Shown here: positions 1 to 9,838 of the stretch, piece by piece | Layout: each line of letters opens with the position of its first letter | Position numbering within the stretch: position 1 is the stretch's first letter | DNA from: Zygnema cylindricum | Lineage: Eukaryota > Streptophyta > Zygnematophyceae > Zygnematales > Zygnemataceae | Length of the DNA stretch: 64,000 bases | NCBI GenBank assembly: GCA_037447655.1 | Contig: JBBHKE010000883.1 | Location: forward strand, 64,001-128,000 | Reading direction: 5' to 3' | Notes under the pieces: generated by a model | Told to the model about the DNA's origin: nothing | The model's input: the letters and a program-made list of their open reading frames with translations, nothing else | Database searches by the model: none | Translations under genes and position numbers: made by a program

Positions 1-468
1 TCTCACGTGTATTGGTCTAGTTGGTATCTTCCCTTAGTATCATAATTTATTTAGAAAGACCCTTACACATTATTTTTATAAGCATCGCATAGGAGAGATA
101 AATTGCACTTCCGATGCTAAAAAAAGCTTTGCTTCATAGTGTGGTACTATAAGAAACAACCATTTTGAAGCTTTGCCTTTATATATTAAGAAAATTGGTG
201 TTTTCACCTAGGAAATCATGGCTCTATACTACGGTCGATTAGAGTGGATCTTGTTGTATACTATTGATGAGCCATTCTTATTTCACGTGATCTCACGTGC
301 CTAACAGGCATACAACATAAAAAAAGACCTGTGACAAAAATAAACTAAATGTGCGTGAAATACCATAGGGCTATCATAAGAGTTCTTAACCCTAAATTGG
401 CCATGGCCACGATACGATGGATTTTACCATGCTTATGGAATTGGCGACAAACGCAGGGTCGTACTTAC
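1..468. other. Left edge, presumed intron of the host gene
   Basis: AT-rich sequence with no recognised repeat or coding stretch. It lies downstream (minus strand) of a strong GTAAGT splice donor at 468-463, so it is most simply the start of intron 3 of the host gene. The reading frame happens to stay open to about 392, but the donor makes exon read-through less likely. Confidence 0.4.
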
Positions 469-736
469 ACCAGCCTGAGTAGGAAATTTGAATTAAATGT
501 GTGAAGGCAACCACAAATAGAACATTCCTCATTCTCGTAAAAAGAGTAATTAGTTCATTAACCACGGTTATCATTACCTCTTCTTGTCTCTCCATCGCTT
601 CCATATAATTGGCTTGTGTCTCGACAACGATTCCGGCGATTTGCAACATTGGCGTCCGTGCTCGTAAAGAAAGAATCACAATGGCTCCATAATCTATGGA
701 GGCGGACATTCCAATCAATTTTCCCCAACTTGGTGG
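469..736 (-). CDS. Host gene, exon 3 (partial gene, unknown membrane protein)
   Basis: Inferred third exon of a spliced minus-strand gene. The acceptor is a T-rich tract ending in TACAG just before 736; the donor is GGT|GTAAGT with the exon ending at 469. The reading frame follows exon 2 in phase 0 and encodes about 89 residues, beginning PPSWGKLIGMSASIDYGAIV. Visible features are two hydrophobic stretches (near the start, and around VLFVVAFTHLIQIS) separated by an acidic helix-like stretch (ETQANYMEAMERQEEVM). This suggests a membrane protein with a loop or coiled coil. I do not recognise the family. The gene continues off the left edge, so its C-terminus is not visible. Confidence rests on phase agreement between three exons and on codon-like conservation of a duplicated exon 2 copy. 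Confidence 0.5.
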
Positions 737-1231
737 CTGTATGCAAAAAAAAACACAAACAATTTACGACAATGGAAACTAGCATCAAGGTGAACTGAGT
801 CCATTGTATATTTTTTAACCTAACTTTAGTTTATTCCTTATGGATAACTGACATTATGTAAGAGATAAGCAGAGAAATCAGCATACAAGTTGAAAACCAC
901 TTCTATAGTGATGGACAATGTACTTCTCAAAGCTGCAAACTAGAGAAAAAAGGGTTCTATTGCTTTATCTTAATCTTCTTCCTTATCTTACAGCGGCGTA
1001 GTATAAAAGCGTACGTATGTTTTGTATGTACTTCGAATTTGTCTCGGTTGGACTAAATCGCTAAGACCGTTACTCTAACTGAAACTGCACATAGAAGACC
1101 GTACAATTTGAGACATATCGTAGTGCCGGCCGCCCTGTTATTTTGTACTTGAGCCGATAGGTACTCATCAAGTTCGTACAAAGAAGGAACGATACTATAC
1201 GATATGTGCCTCTGAGCTGCACACTGCATAG

Positions 1232-1858
1232 CAGAGGTGGCAAACGGTCAACCAAAACCGTGACCGACCGTTAACCGACCGCCCGCGCCGGATCCGGAAC
1301 GGATTTGGTTGCCAAATTTTAGGGGCCGGGCAGTTGCGGTCGGTTGATTCGCCAGAAAAAAAAAATGGTCGGTTACAGTCGGTTAACCAAAAAACCAAAA
1401 CAAATGAAAATTTTGTACTGTCCATACAATCCAACATTATTGTACTTTGTACTCTTTGGTATCGTGGAAGTACATGACATCATGATTAGCGTCGCAAATC
1501 TGACACGGTAGTAACACTATTTATTTCACAAATCTTAGGGAACACGACAAAGCGTCGCAAATATGACACGGTAGTAAACACTATTCATTTCGCAAATCAT
1601 AGGGAACGCGACAAATCGTAATTATTGGCTTATTCATACGTCGTACATTAATCAATTTTGTACTTTGTCGGTTACGGGCGGGCACGGTTAGACGCGAGAA
1701 ATCAAGTTTCGGTCAACTTTTATTTTCGTAAACGCCGGTCGGTTAACGGTTAACAATTTTGGAGCGTGACATAACTCGGTCGGGTGTCGGTTACTCAGAT
1801 TTTGAAAAAAAAAAACGGTCGGTTTCGGTTATGTAAAATTTTGACTTTTGCAACCTCT
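1232..1858. repeat. hAT-like non-autonomous DNA element (candidate)
   Basis: Left end CAGAGGTGGCAAAC (1232-1245) and right end, read inverted, TAGAGGTTGCAAAAG (to 1858) form imperfect terminal inverted repeats of the CAGAGGTGGCAAA type common in plant hAT elements. The subterminal regions carry many CGGTCGGTTA / TAACCGACCG motifs in both orientations, as in hAT subterminal repeats. No transposase is encoded. I could not find an 8-bp target duplication; the right end abuts the palindrome at 1859. Confidence 0.45.
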
Positions 1859-1906
1859 ACACCGTGTATCGCTATTAGTGTTAACACTAAAAGCGATACA
1901 CGGTGT
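1859..1906. repeat. 48-bp palindrome, terminal-repeat-only MITE
   Basis: Two 24-bp arms (1859-1882 and 1883-1906) are inverted copies of each other with one mismatch, beginning ACACCGTGTATCGCTATTAG. The arm matches the ends of the longer CACCG-family MITEs at 2329, 3083, 3706 and 7412. It is therefore best read as a copy reduced to its terminal inverted repeats. Confidence 0.6.
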
Positions 1907-2328
1907 TCATTGACCGTCGCTATTACTCTATTAGGCTAAACCAATCTAATTCAAGTAAGTGATTTCCTGACCCAAGATCATAAATTAGTGCTAACAACAC
2001 TATTTAAGAAAGAGACTCACAATTAGCTTCCTTGTAATACGTAATTTTGTGTCGAAAACTATAAAAGGGTAAAACTAATAAAATTTCAAAGCTAATAATT
2101 CATTAACTCTAAAAGCAACGAGCGGTGTTCCGTGCACGACGTCAGAGCAACTAAACAAACTCGCAAATTTCGCACACATTTGACCGACAGTACGGATGTG
2201 CGAAAATAAAGGCTGTATATTAATTCGCGTATAGTATGGGGAAACCACTTTTCCGCAAAAAAAGGTGACATGCAATGCAAGTCGTGACATGCATGACAAA
2301 ATTGCGAAAGATTGATACTGTAATACTG

Positions 2329-2794
2329 TACACCGCGAATCGTAATTAGAGTAATGAAAAAATTAGAGTACAAAAACTAAAAAAAACAATTAGAATAATT
2401 AACGCTAATTTATGTGATAGAGCTTTTTCGACTATGAAGTTTACTCTAATATATTTAAGTACTCAAATTTGGCACGCTAATATCCTCTACAGTTTATCGT
2501 CACTATGACGTTTGCACTACGCGGTTTGTCAAAACGCAGTTACATGATAACGGCCTGTATTAAATCATTATTTGTACTTTTTTACTTAATACAGTACAAT
2601 TTTGCACGGTCTGACACCGTCTGTACTCCACACTATTTAAAACGAACCTGTAATAGAATTAAAAACGCTAATTAAACTTTACCTTAAATAGAATAATGAA
2701 AAAATTATAATCGTTTACTCTATTTCATGTGATAGAGTCGAAATTTCGAGAGACCGAATTAGAGTAATTTACTCTAATTACGATTTGCGGTGTA
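2329..2794. repeat. CACCG-family MITE, copy A
   Basis: Left end TACACCGCGAATCGTAATTA and right end (inverted) TACACCGCAAATCGTAATTA give near-perfect terminal inverted repeats, flanked by TA. The interior shares blocks with copies B and E, for example CACACTATTTAAAA near 2627. The right end lies inside the first unit of a 96-bp tandem duplication, so the insertion predates that duplication. Confidence 0.65.
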
Positions 2795-2959
2795 GATTTA
2801 AAACCCTCCGTACGCTGACATCCCGAATCGATGTCAGAACTGAGCATGGATATGAAGAAGAATTTTACTCTAATTACGATTTGCGGTGTAGATTTAAAAC
2901 CCTCCGTACGCTGACATCCCGAATCGATGTCAGAACTGAGCATGGATATGAAGAAGAAT
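2768..2959. repeat. Two 96-bp tandem repeat units
   Basis: Units 2768-2863 and 2864-2959 are essentially identical. Each contains the right end of a CACCG-family MITE followed by sequence related to exon 2 of the host gene. Near-identity implies a recent duplication. Confidence 0.85.
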
Positions 2960-2990
2960 ACTGGCCGAGTGCCTTAACGTGTAGTACATG
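2797..2990 (-). pseudogene. Decayed duplicate of host-gene exon 2 tail
   Basis: Read on the minus strand, 2990-2897 translates to VKALGQYSSS...CSVLTSIRDVSV..., which lines up with VKALADILLQ...CSVLTLVRGIGV in exon 2 (about 4110-3990). Gaps are whole codons. The donor side has been replaced by the end of a MITE, and the last ~55 bp are repeated once more by the 96-bp tandem duplication. The copy lies inside intron 2 in the same orientation. It is a relic duplicated exon, not obviously spliceable. Confidence 0.5.
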
Positions 2991-3082
2991 GTATTTAACG
3001 TGTAGTTCATGGTATTTTTTTAGTATCGTACAGTATGCGAAACCACATTATAGCGTTTCCATACCGTTCCCCGCATTAAAAC

Positions 3083-3702
3083 TACACCGCGAATCGTAAT
3101 TAGAGTAATGAAAAAATTAGAGTAAAAAAACAAAAAAAAACAATTAGAGTAATGAACTCTAATTTATGTGATAGAACTTTTTCACAGAGGAAGTTTACTC
3201 TAATTTATTTAAGTACTCTATATTGGGTTATGTCGGCAATAATTATCCGCGCTGAAATTATGAACACTAAATTAAGTAGATGTACAAAATCTGTCATTCC
3301 GTATAGTTTTGACGTCATTATGACGTTAGGACTATTTGTCGCGCTGAATGTCAGTTAATGTTCACACTGACGACGATGCTGTCGAAGGACGAGAGTTATG
3401 CGAACGGCTTTTTTCCGATGTGATTGATCTTTTGTTTAGTGCGATTTCACGTGCGAGCGCGATTCTATTAAATCACTATTTGTACCTTTTTACTTATAAA
3501 AGTACAATTTTGCATGGTCGGACGTCGTCCGTACACCGCACTATTTAAAACGAACCTATATTATAATTTTTTACGCTAATTAAACCTTACCTAAATTAGA
3601 ATAATGAAAAAATTAGAATCATTTACTCTATTTGACGTGATAGAGTCGAAATTTCGTTTGACCGAATTAGCATTATTTACTCTAATTACGATTCCCGGTG
3701 TA
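3083..3702. repeat. CACCG-family MITE, copy B
   Basis: Left end TACACCGCGAATCGTAATTA, right end (inverted) TACACCGGGAATCGTAATTA. About 620 bp with TA at both edges. The first ~140 bp match copy A closely. Open frames inside are short and read across repeat sequence, so no gene is called. Confidence 0.65.
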
Positions 3703-3705
3703 CAG

Positions 3706-3908
3706 TACACCGTGAATCGTTATTAGCCTTATGTACGCTATATCGGCACCCCAAAATTTTGACATTGATACCTTAAATATAATAAATTACACTATTTAAG
3801 GACAAAGATCATAATCTGCCACGTCTCCTGGCACTAAATTAGAATGAATGACGCTAATTTTTTCTTTACACTAATAATTTCTATACGCTAATAACGATTC
3901 AAGGTGTA
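3706..3908. repeat. CACCG-family MITE, copy C (short)
   Basis: Left end TACACCGTGAATCGTTATTA and right end (inverted) TACACCTTGAATCGTTATTA differ by one base. At 203 bp it is much shorter than copies A, B and E. Only three bases (CAG) separate it from copy B, so two family members sit end to end. Confidence 0.7.
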
Positions 3909-3986
3909 CTGTACTGTACTATATGCCATGCATGTCATCACAATATCACATTCCATACCAGCATCGAGATTGATTGGTTACCGTAC

Positions 3987-4181
3987 CGTCGTTTTGAAAA
4001 CCTCCAGGATCGGTACGCCGATACCGCGAACCAATGTGAGGACAGAGCACGATATCGCCAGCTGCAGGAGAATATCGGCGAGTGCCTTGACTTTCGCTCG
4101 CTTTAGCTTCTCCACATATTTGAATACACCTAGGAGCTCTCCACTTATCTCAATCACTAAAGGGGAACGTTCAATTCGAAA
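3987..4181 (-). CDS. Host gene, exon 2
   Basis: Minus-strand exon of 195 bp (65 codons, phase 0 at both ends). The acceptor is a long T tract ending GCAG (plus strand 4182-4200); the donor is ACG|GTACGG at 3986, with an alternative GTAACC five bases on. The peptide contains a basic helix (YVEKLKRAKVKALADI) followed by a hydrophobic span (LLQLAISCSVLTLVRGIGV) that could be a membrane segment. It joins exon 1 without a phase change. The tail of this exon has a decayed duplicate at about 2797-2990, which supports it being real coding sequence. Function is unknown. Confidence 0.55.
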
Positions 4182-4751
4182 CTGCAAAAAAAAAAAAAAA
4201 AACTGAAAAGCTTGAATTGTTGAATGTAATTGTGACTAAGTGCAATGTAGGTTTAAAAAGTATATATGTTTTGTGAAAAAGTCATAGGATTGGTCATGAA
4301 ATTGAAGGTGGTAAGTTGGGAATTTTGATACAAGCATCATATCCTCTTAAGAAAAAAATAGATAAGATAAAATTGGTGGTTAAATGGCTTATTCAGTAAA
4401 ACTTTTAGTAAAAGTTTTAAGCTCATGGGAGAGTAGATTAAATGTGTTCTACCCTTAAAAATCCAAAATCCCATTTTTTGTAACATTCTTCTCACCGCAC
4501 TAAAAATTCGTAAATTTAATAGGAATTTGTAAAATTTTGACCAAAAAACAGAAGTTTTACTTGCAAAAAAGTTGCACCTTTTTTGTTTTACTTTCAGACC
4601 CACTTTCCAAAAATTACATAATTTCCAAACCATTAGAACAAAAAAAAAAAAAAAAAATCATCCTTGCCTGAACACCAGGATCAACACTATTTGCTTCGTT
4701 TGTTGTTTTCCTTGTCTCCACTTTCCCGGGATTTTGTCCTTCTTGTCTTAC
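4182..4751 (-). other. Intron 1 of the host gene
   Basis: GTAAGA donor and T-tract/GCAG acceptor. AT-rich with several A/T homopolymers; no repeat or coding signal seen. Confidence 0.5.
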
Positions 4752-5180
4752 ATCTTCGGAAACCCTATATTGTGGTTCGAATCCCACAGTAATTGGAGTT
4801 TCCAGAAAGGTATTTGCCACCATAGCTCCTACCTCTCTTCCTATTGGCGGATTAATTCTCTCTTTTTTGCAAGATTCCTCCAAAGATGTACCCGCATTGT
4901 TTTGTTCACTGGCATCCGTACAGACAGATAGAACATCTGTACGGATTGGATGCTGTACGGGAGAAAATATTCTTAGTGTAGTAGGAGGAGAAAAAATGTG
5001 ATTGGAAGGTGGAAATTTTAGAGAACTTGTTAGTACGACTGCTACAGTTTTCGGAATTGCACAAGGTGAAGAAAATCTTAAAGGAGGATTTATAGATAGG
5101 ACAGTTTTTTGGGGCTTCCATAGGGGAATAAAGTCGGTGGCATTTGATTGGCAGAGGGCTTGCCATGGAACCATCGACAT
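4752..5180 (-). CDS. Host gene, exon 1 with transit-peptide-like N-terminus
   Basis: Minus-strand exon of 143 codons, from an ATG at 5180 (a second in-frame ATG at 5174) to a strong donor GAT|GTAAGA. The first ~75 residues are poor in acidic residues and rich in Ser, Thr, Pro and Lys (for example KFPPSNHIFSPPTTLRIFSP), as expected of a plastid or mitochondrial transit peptide. The rest turns acidic (EQNNAGTSLEESCKKERINP) and then globular (ETPITVGFEPQYRVSED). Together with exons 2 and 3 about 297 residues are visible, consistent with an organelle-targeted membrane protein. No domain is recognised. Plastid targeting is inferred from composition only. The frame stays open past the donor for another ~45 codons and ends in a homopolymer run, which argues that this extension is intron. 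Confidence 0.55.
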
Positions 5181-5398
5181 CTTGAAAAAGAGGAAAAAAT
5201 AGAAAGGTGAGAATGGAAGTATAGTAGAGACGAGAGAGAGGAGAGAAGATTTTTTTATTTTTCAGTCAGCAGGACTTATATGTCGAAGGTCTGACTTGCA
5301 GTACGGTACGGTACGGTACTGTACTGTACTATACTTTTGCCCCCAGTATGGGCGTAGGTGAAAATCTGTACGAAAAATCAGATAGCGTGAGTATTATA
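5181..5398. promoter_or_regulatory. Presumed promoter/5' UTR of the host gene
   Basis: Sequence immediately upstream (minus strand) of the exon 1 ATG. It contains purine-rich GAGAGAG tracts, T/A runs and the GTACG repeat. No clear TATA box is visible; the assignment rests on position only. Confidence 0.3.
5297..5333. repeat. GTACG/GTACT short tandem repeat
   Basis: A run of 5-bp units (GTACG then GTACT) just upstream of exon 1 of the host gene. A shorter GTACT run is also present at 3907-3920. Confidence 0.8.
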
Positions 5399-5714
5399 CT
5401 GGATTATAGTTCAAAAGTAGGTGAAAGTAGGCCCATACAATATGCCTATTGTATGCAAAACATACAATATGACCCTAAGACCCGAATTGTATTCGAACTA
5501 TTCGGACCAATTAAAACATTCGGACCAAAAATTGGACCAATTAAAACATTCGGACCAAAAAAATTATTTACACCGTCAGATTCGGACAATCGGACGGTCG
5601 TTGATCAAAGTAGCGATCTAAGAAGATCACATGAAAAGCCCATAACACAACTTACGATAAAGGCGCCGACCAAAGGCCTACCTTAAAAACGCCTACTTTT
5701 GAACTATGTACTGG
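5399..5714. repeat. Small inverted-repeat element (candidate MITE)
   Basis: CTGGATTATAGTTCAAAAGTAG at the left (5399-5420, 22 bp) recurs inverted at the right with mismatches (5691-5714). Inside is a direct repeat of a ~31-bp unit containing GGACCAATTAAAACATTCGG (about 5507-5560). Two open frames cover it but are low-complexity; no function suggested. Confidence 0.4.
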
Positions 5715-6096
5715 ATACAGGCGGGACTATTTTTGATACTTCCCCGAAGCTTCGGTGTGACAAAAGTCGCGTTATGTTCGATATATTTGTAAGCGTAAAT
5801 TTATAAAGGGAATTGATCATGACAGTGACTGTTTTGGTTGCGCACAGTCACTTACGTCATTTGTCAAAAAACGTACGTTTGAGGTACACATTAAAGTACC
5901 GTTGAGTATAAATTTGACGGTCAATCGGTTGGACATCTTTGACTTGCATAATATTGTTTCAACCGCTTAAAATTTTGTCGCGCTTGCGAACTTGCGAACG
6001 TCGACCGTCATAATAAAATCAGCAATTCACACGGCCGGCGAGCGTTTACGGTAACAAAACTGCGGCGACCACATGTAAATAAAATGGTTGCAGACA
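5715..6096. other. Non-coding, nothing recognised
   Basis: AT-rich sequence with no repeat or coding signal that I can support. Confidence 0.4.
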
Positions 6097-6905
6097 GTAG
6101 TGTTGGGTATCGGGTAGATTCATATCGCGATAATTTCGATATTCGATATATCGAATATCGATCGAGGAGGATCCTCGATATATCGTACCGAGACCAACAT
6201 AAATTATCGCGATATATAGTATTTTTTAAATATTTTATTTTTATTTTTTTATATAATATGTTATTTTAGCGAAAAAGTCAAATTGTCTAATACGCCACGT
6301 ACGCTGGGATTTTCGTTCCGTGACTTAAAGGTAGACGCCGCAAAATGTAACCGACAAAAAAATACTAATTCTGAAATTCTAATAATTAATTATTTGGGGT
6401 ATGGTTACACGAGGAGGACTGTAATAGTACGGACAGCAAAATTTATGTATTACAGAGGTCTCGGGTACATCGCGTATCTTTTGTCAAAAAGTTTTACATA
6501 CGTGTTCTGATATGAGTGGTTTCACGTAAGCTGACTACCAAATCTCAAAAATCATCGAATATCTGGAAACCGACCTTTTTCGTCTGGAAAATCGTACTTG
6601 CGTATGATGTACGTGTACTTCACAAGTGTACCTCGTCAATGTACCTCAGAGATCTCCTTCACTCTGCTGACTTTCAGGAAAAAACCGTATTTCTTTCCGG
6701 CAAAGATTTTACAGTCACTTTGTCCGAAGTCACGAGACTTTGAAAACCTGTGGGATTTTATTTTATTTTAGCTTCGATATATCGACGATACGATATATCG
6801 CGATAATTTGAAATTCGATATATCGAAGCGATATATTGATTATCGGGTACCTGAAATTCGATATATATCGAATATCGGCAATGGGTCCTCGATACCCAAC
6901 AGTAC
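6097..6905. repeat. Non-autonomous DNA element with TATCGATA-rich subtermini
   Basis: Left end AGTAGTGTTGGGTATCG (6097-6113) and right end, inverted, AGTACTGTTGGGTATCG (to 6905) match at 16 of 17 bases. Both subterminal regions are packed with overlapping palindromes such as CGATATATCG. This is typical of MITE or hAT-type non-autonomous elements. The open frames inside are short and AT-driven. Confidence 0.5.
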
Positions 6906-7411
6906 TAATAGCGATTCATACTGTACTATACTGGTTATCTCCCGGGTCGCGGAAAATACGCCTTTTCTCTCACCCGGGCGTGCGAGCAAGTGAATACGAT
7001 ACGAGACCCGTACTCTGGGCGTCACGGGGTACTTCATGGCGCCAGTTCGTTTTCGTCCATTCAAATGAAAAAACGAGTATTCCGCCACCATAATTTTGAG
7101 AAGTATTGAATATTTATTTAAAATTGTGATCATTACGTTTGGAGTCGGTTGTGGACGTTTGGTTCGTGGACGCAAACATTTTTGATGACGTGGATAAATT
7201 CTAGAGGTTGTCGGTCACGTTCTTAGGGTTGTGACGAGTTTGAAGACGCAGATAGCCTATTCCCACCGAAAAAAAAATCACTTTTGCAACAGACGGGCGT
7301 TCAAAAAATGTACGGATTTCCGAGCACCAACTTTTTTGTTTTCGGAAATTTTCGGAAAACCGTAAGACGAACTTCCTCAAAATATTGGGGGATATTGAAG
7401 TCGAGTTGAAG
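6906..7411. other. Non-coding, nothing recognised
   Basis: Intergenic sequence between two MITEs. Two overlapping minus-strand frames are present but show no recognisable protein features. Confidence 0.4.
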
Positions 7412-7974
7412 TACACCGCCAATCGCTATTAGTGTACATGTTTCTTTTGCGTATAGGAATAATTGCAGTGATTTACGCTATTTAGGAATTTGATTTTTTT
7501 TTAAAAAAACATACATTTTAATTGTTTACTAATGCTAATTTGGGTCTTTGAATAAAATATATGTCGGTCGGAAACATGCTTACACTAATATAGGTACTTC
7601 CACAAAATCTAACAAATCGTACACAAATCCTACGTTCACACAGTCGAAACGTGGTTGTCGGACGAATATGTACGAACCTGATATTAGACATCCCGATTTC
7701 ATCCTTTTTTTGGAGTGTATAATCTCATGCGTCCGCGGTTACTAAAACTCATTAAATATACTTTTTCACTTAAAAAGGTACGATTTTGTACTGTCGGATA
7801 CTGATCGTACATCACACTATTTAAAAGACAACATACTTCCGTTTTGTACGGTACTTAGAAAAAACCCCCAAATGGCGTAAAGAAAAAAACAAAATAAGTT
7901 ATGCTATTTGAGAATTTGCAAAAAAAAACGGGACAAAATTAGTATACATTACGCTAATATCGATTGGCGGTGTA
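7412..7974. repeat. CACCG-family MITE, copy E
   Basis: Left end TACACCGCCAATCGCTATTA, right end (inverted) TACACCGCCAATCGATATTA, flanked by TA, 563 bp. It shares the internal CACACTATTTAAAA block with copies A and B but is otherwise diverged. It is the only copy of the family found outside the host gene. Confidence 0.65.
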
Positions 7975-8201
7975 GCGTATTTATGTGAAACAGGCCAACG
8001 GTAACCCGTAAAGCTGACTTACCAAAAACAACAACTGAACGGCTATTTCGTTGTTTTCGCGCGTATTAGTAAATAGTAGAAAGTTTGAAAAACTGCAGGT
8101 TTGTTTTCGCGCCTATGTTTGATGACGTCAAAGCGTGTAACGTGTCATTGGACACCTTCAATCGGAGTTACGTGCCAAAATTTTGGTGTAAACAAGACCC
8201 G

Positions 8202-8287
8202 TTTTTCAGTGAGTTCTCGGAAAATCATCGGAATGGGCAAAAAGTTTTTCAGTGAGTTCTCGAAAAATCATCGGAATGGGCAAAAAG
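8202..8287. repeat. Two 43-bp tandem repeats
   Basis: Units 8202-8244 and 8245-8287, beginning TTTTTCAGTGAGTTCTCG, differ at one position. A short open frame runs through, without recognisable content. Confidence 0.85.
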
Positions 8288-8393
8288 TTACAAATGCTCC
8301 GGTGGGAATAGGCAACGAGTTGCGACGACTTTATTTAGGTCGTTATTCCATTAGGCTTTGTCAATAATCGTACGGATCGATTTCTGGCAGTAA

Positions 8394-8440
8394 GATTTTG
8401 ACCAATTTTGACAAATTTTGACCAATTGTGACCAATTATG
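8394..8440. repeat. Degenerate TTTTGACCAA short repeats
   Basis: Four imperfect copies of a TTTTGACCAA-like decamer in a row. Sequence from 8441 to 8865 has nothing else recognisable. Confidence 0.6.
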
Positions 8441-8865
8441 CTATCGGGTCTTGCCAGTAAACAACATTACAAAATTGGTTCGTTACAAATATAGCCCGGT
8501 GTGTGGGCTTTGTGGGTTTCGAATTTCATAGCCAAAAATAGGCGTTAGACCCACAAATTGCAAGAGACCTATCAGGTATTTGGTCAGGGTTTATATATTT
8601 AGGGTTTTTTTATTATTTGTGTTTTTTTTTAATAAATCGAAATGCAAGTTATAATAATTTACAATAATTTAAGTTTGAGTAGTACCAATATATTTCACAG
8701 CCAAAGTAAAGAAGCACCACCGTCTTTTCATTGGCAACAAAAATGGTGAACGATTGTCTTTCTTGTTGAATTGGCATGTGGATGTCGATTCAATATATGG
8801 TAGAATAATATCCATACTCGAAGCCGCCCGTAATAAATGGGTACGCACCCGCCAAGCTGAACATC

Positions 8866-8935
8866 GAGCTAGTGGCACAGTGGTAGTGCGTTCGCAGTTG
8901 AAATAGAAGGTCCCAAGATTGAGCCCTAGCCGTCT
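8866..8935 (+). ncRNA. tRNA-like / SINE-head relic outside any LTR
   Basis: The plus strand carries TGGCACAGTGG, a good Pol III A box (TRGYNNARNGG type). About 35 bases on comes GGTCCCAAGATTGAGCCC, a degraded B box. Spacing fits a tRNA or tRNA-derived SINE head. An A-rich stretch follows at about 8997-9010, which could be a SINE tail, but I see no target duplication. It is not a plausible working tRNA because the arms do not pair well. Confidence 0.4.
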
Positions 8936-9838
8936 CAATTTTCCCTATTATGGTACATGCCAACTCCCACATATATAGGAATTCTAACAATGGCTCAAAA
9001 AAATAAAAGAGTTACCAACATGGAAAAAAACACATATGAATGTTAGAATTTTATATGCAAAATAAAGAGGTGGATAACTGAAGCTATATGCAACAATACG
9101 TGCAACAAACAAAATCCAAAAGAGTTGTGCCAATGTCAACCAATTTCCTAAAAAGTTGAACCTTGTGTCAACGAATCCGTCTCACATTTTATGTATATGA
9201 GTGTCATAACGGTAATCCACGTCCTTGAAAGAATTAATATTTTTTCTTGTCATTCCCAAAAAAATTGACTTAGTAGGCAATATCAAACAAGTTGAGCACG
9301 ACAACAAGAAAATTATTTTACCTCGATTAAGTGGTTTTTACGATATAACCTGAATCGTTATTCTCGTTATGTGTATTTATAGGGTTTTTAATTTTCCTAA
9401 ACACCAAATCATAAAATTACGTTTTTTATATTGAATCCGTTTTTTTTTAAGTAAATCAAATAAGTCCATGAATATGTCACGTTTCCTAAAGTTTTATTGA
9501 AATAAAAATCATTTCAATATACTCCATATTATATACATATAAACTTGAATAACGTCTCACATTATGAAGTAGAGTAACATTTAGTGTGCACAAAAGTTTA
9601 TTGCGTTCAATGATAAGTTAGTGATAGGATTGCAATTCATCGCCATAGACAATTAAATCAACACTATTTCATACTTTATAATAAAAGATAGTATTGGCAT
9701 AGATGGAATCACAACTTTGAAAAATGAATACAAGAAAAAAACTTACCCCCCATCAATGTGCATATACCACTGCAGATCAAAAGCTCAAGGTCAATGAGGG
9801 GTTATGCTAAAAAATCCCATGGGAAACCATAGGTCTGT
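8936..9838. other. Non-coding, nothing recognised
   Basis: AT-rich sequence up to the first copia LTR; no coding or repeat structure recognised. Confidence 0.4.

Larger units (their letters stand above)
737..3986 (-). other. Intron 2 of the host gene, filled with MITEs
   Basis: About 3.25 kb between the GTACGG donor and the TACAG acceptor. It contains an hAT-like non-autonomous element, a 48-bp palindrome, three longer MITE copies and a decayed copy of exon 2, listed separately. Stretches 737-1231 and 1907-2328 show nothing recognisable. Confidence 0.5.

Noticed and set aside
392-468. Extension of exon 3 to the stop at about 392
   Set aside because: A strong GTAAGT donor precedes it and the extra residues look like read-through; it cannot be excluded without transcript data.
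2768-2959. CRISPR-like or satellite array
   Set aside because: Only two contiguous 96-bp units, no spacers, and the content is explained by a MITE end plus exon relic.
4614-4751. Extension of exon 1 to the stop at about 4614
   Set aside because: It passes a strong donor and ends in a poly-Phe run encoded by a homopolymer, typical of intron.
6084-6743. Small genes at 6084-6743
   Set aside because: They lie within an inverted-repeat element and consist of AT-rich, palindromic sequence.
8202-8287. Coding repeat in a small protein
   Set aside because: Only two 43-bp units; 43 is not a multiple of three, so the reading frame changes between units.
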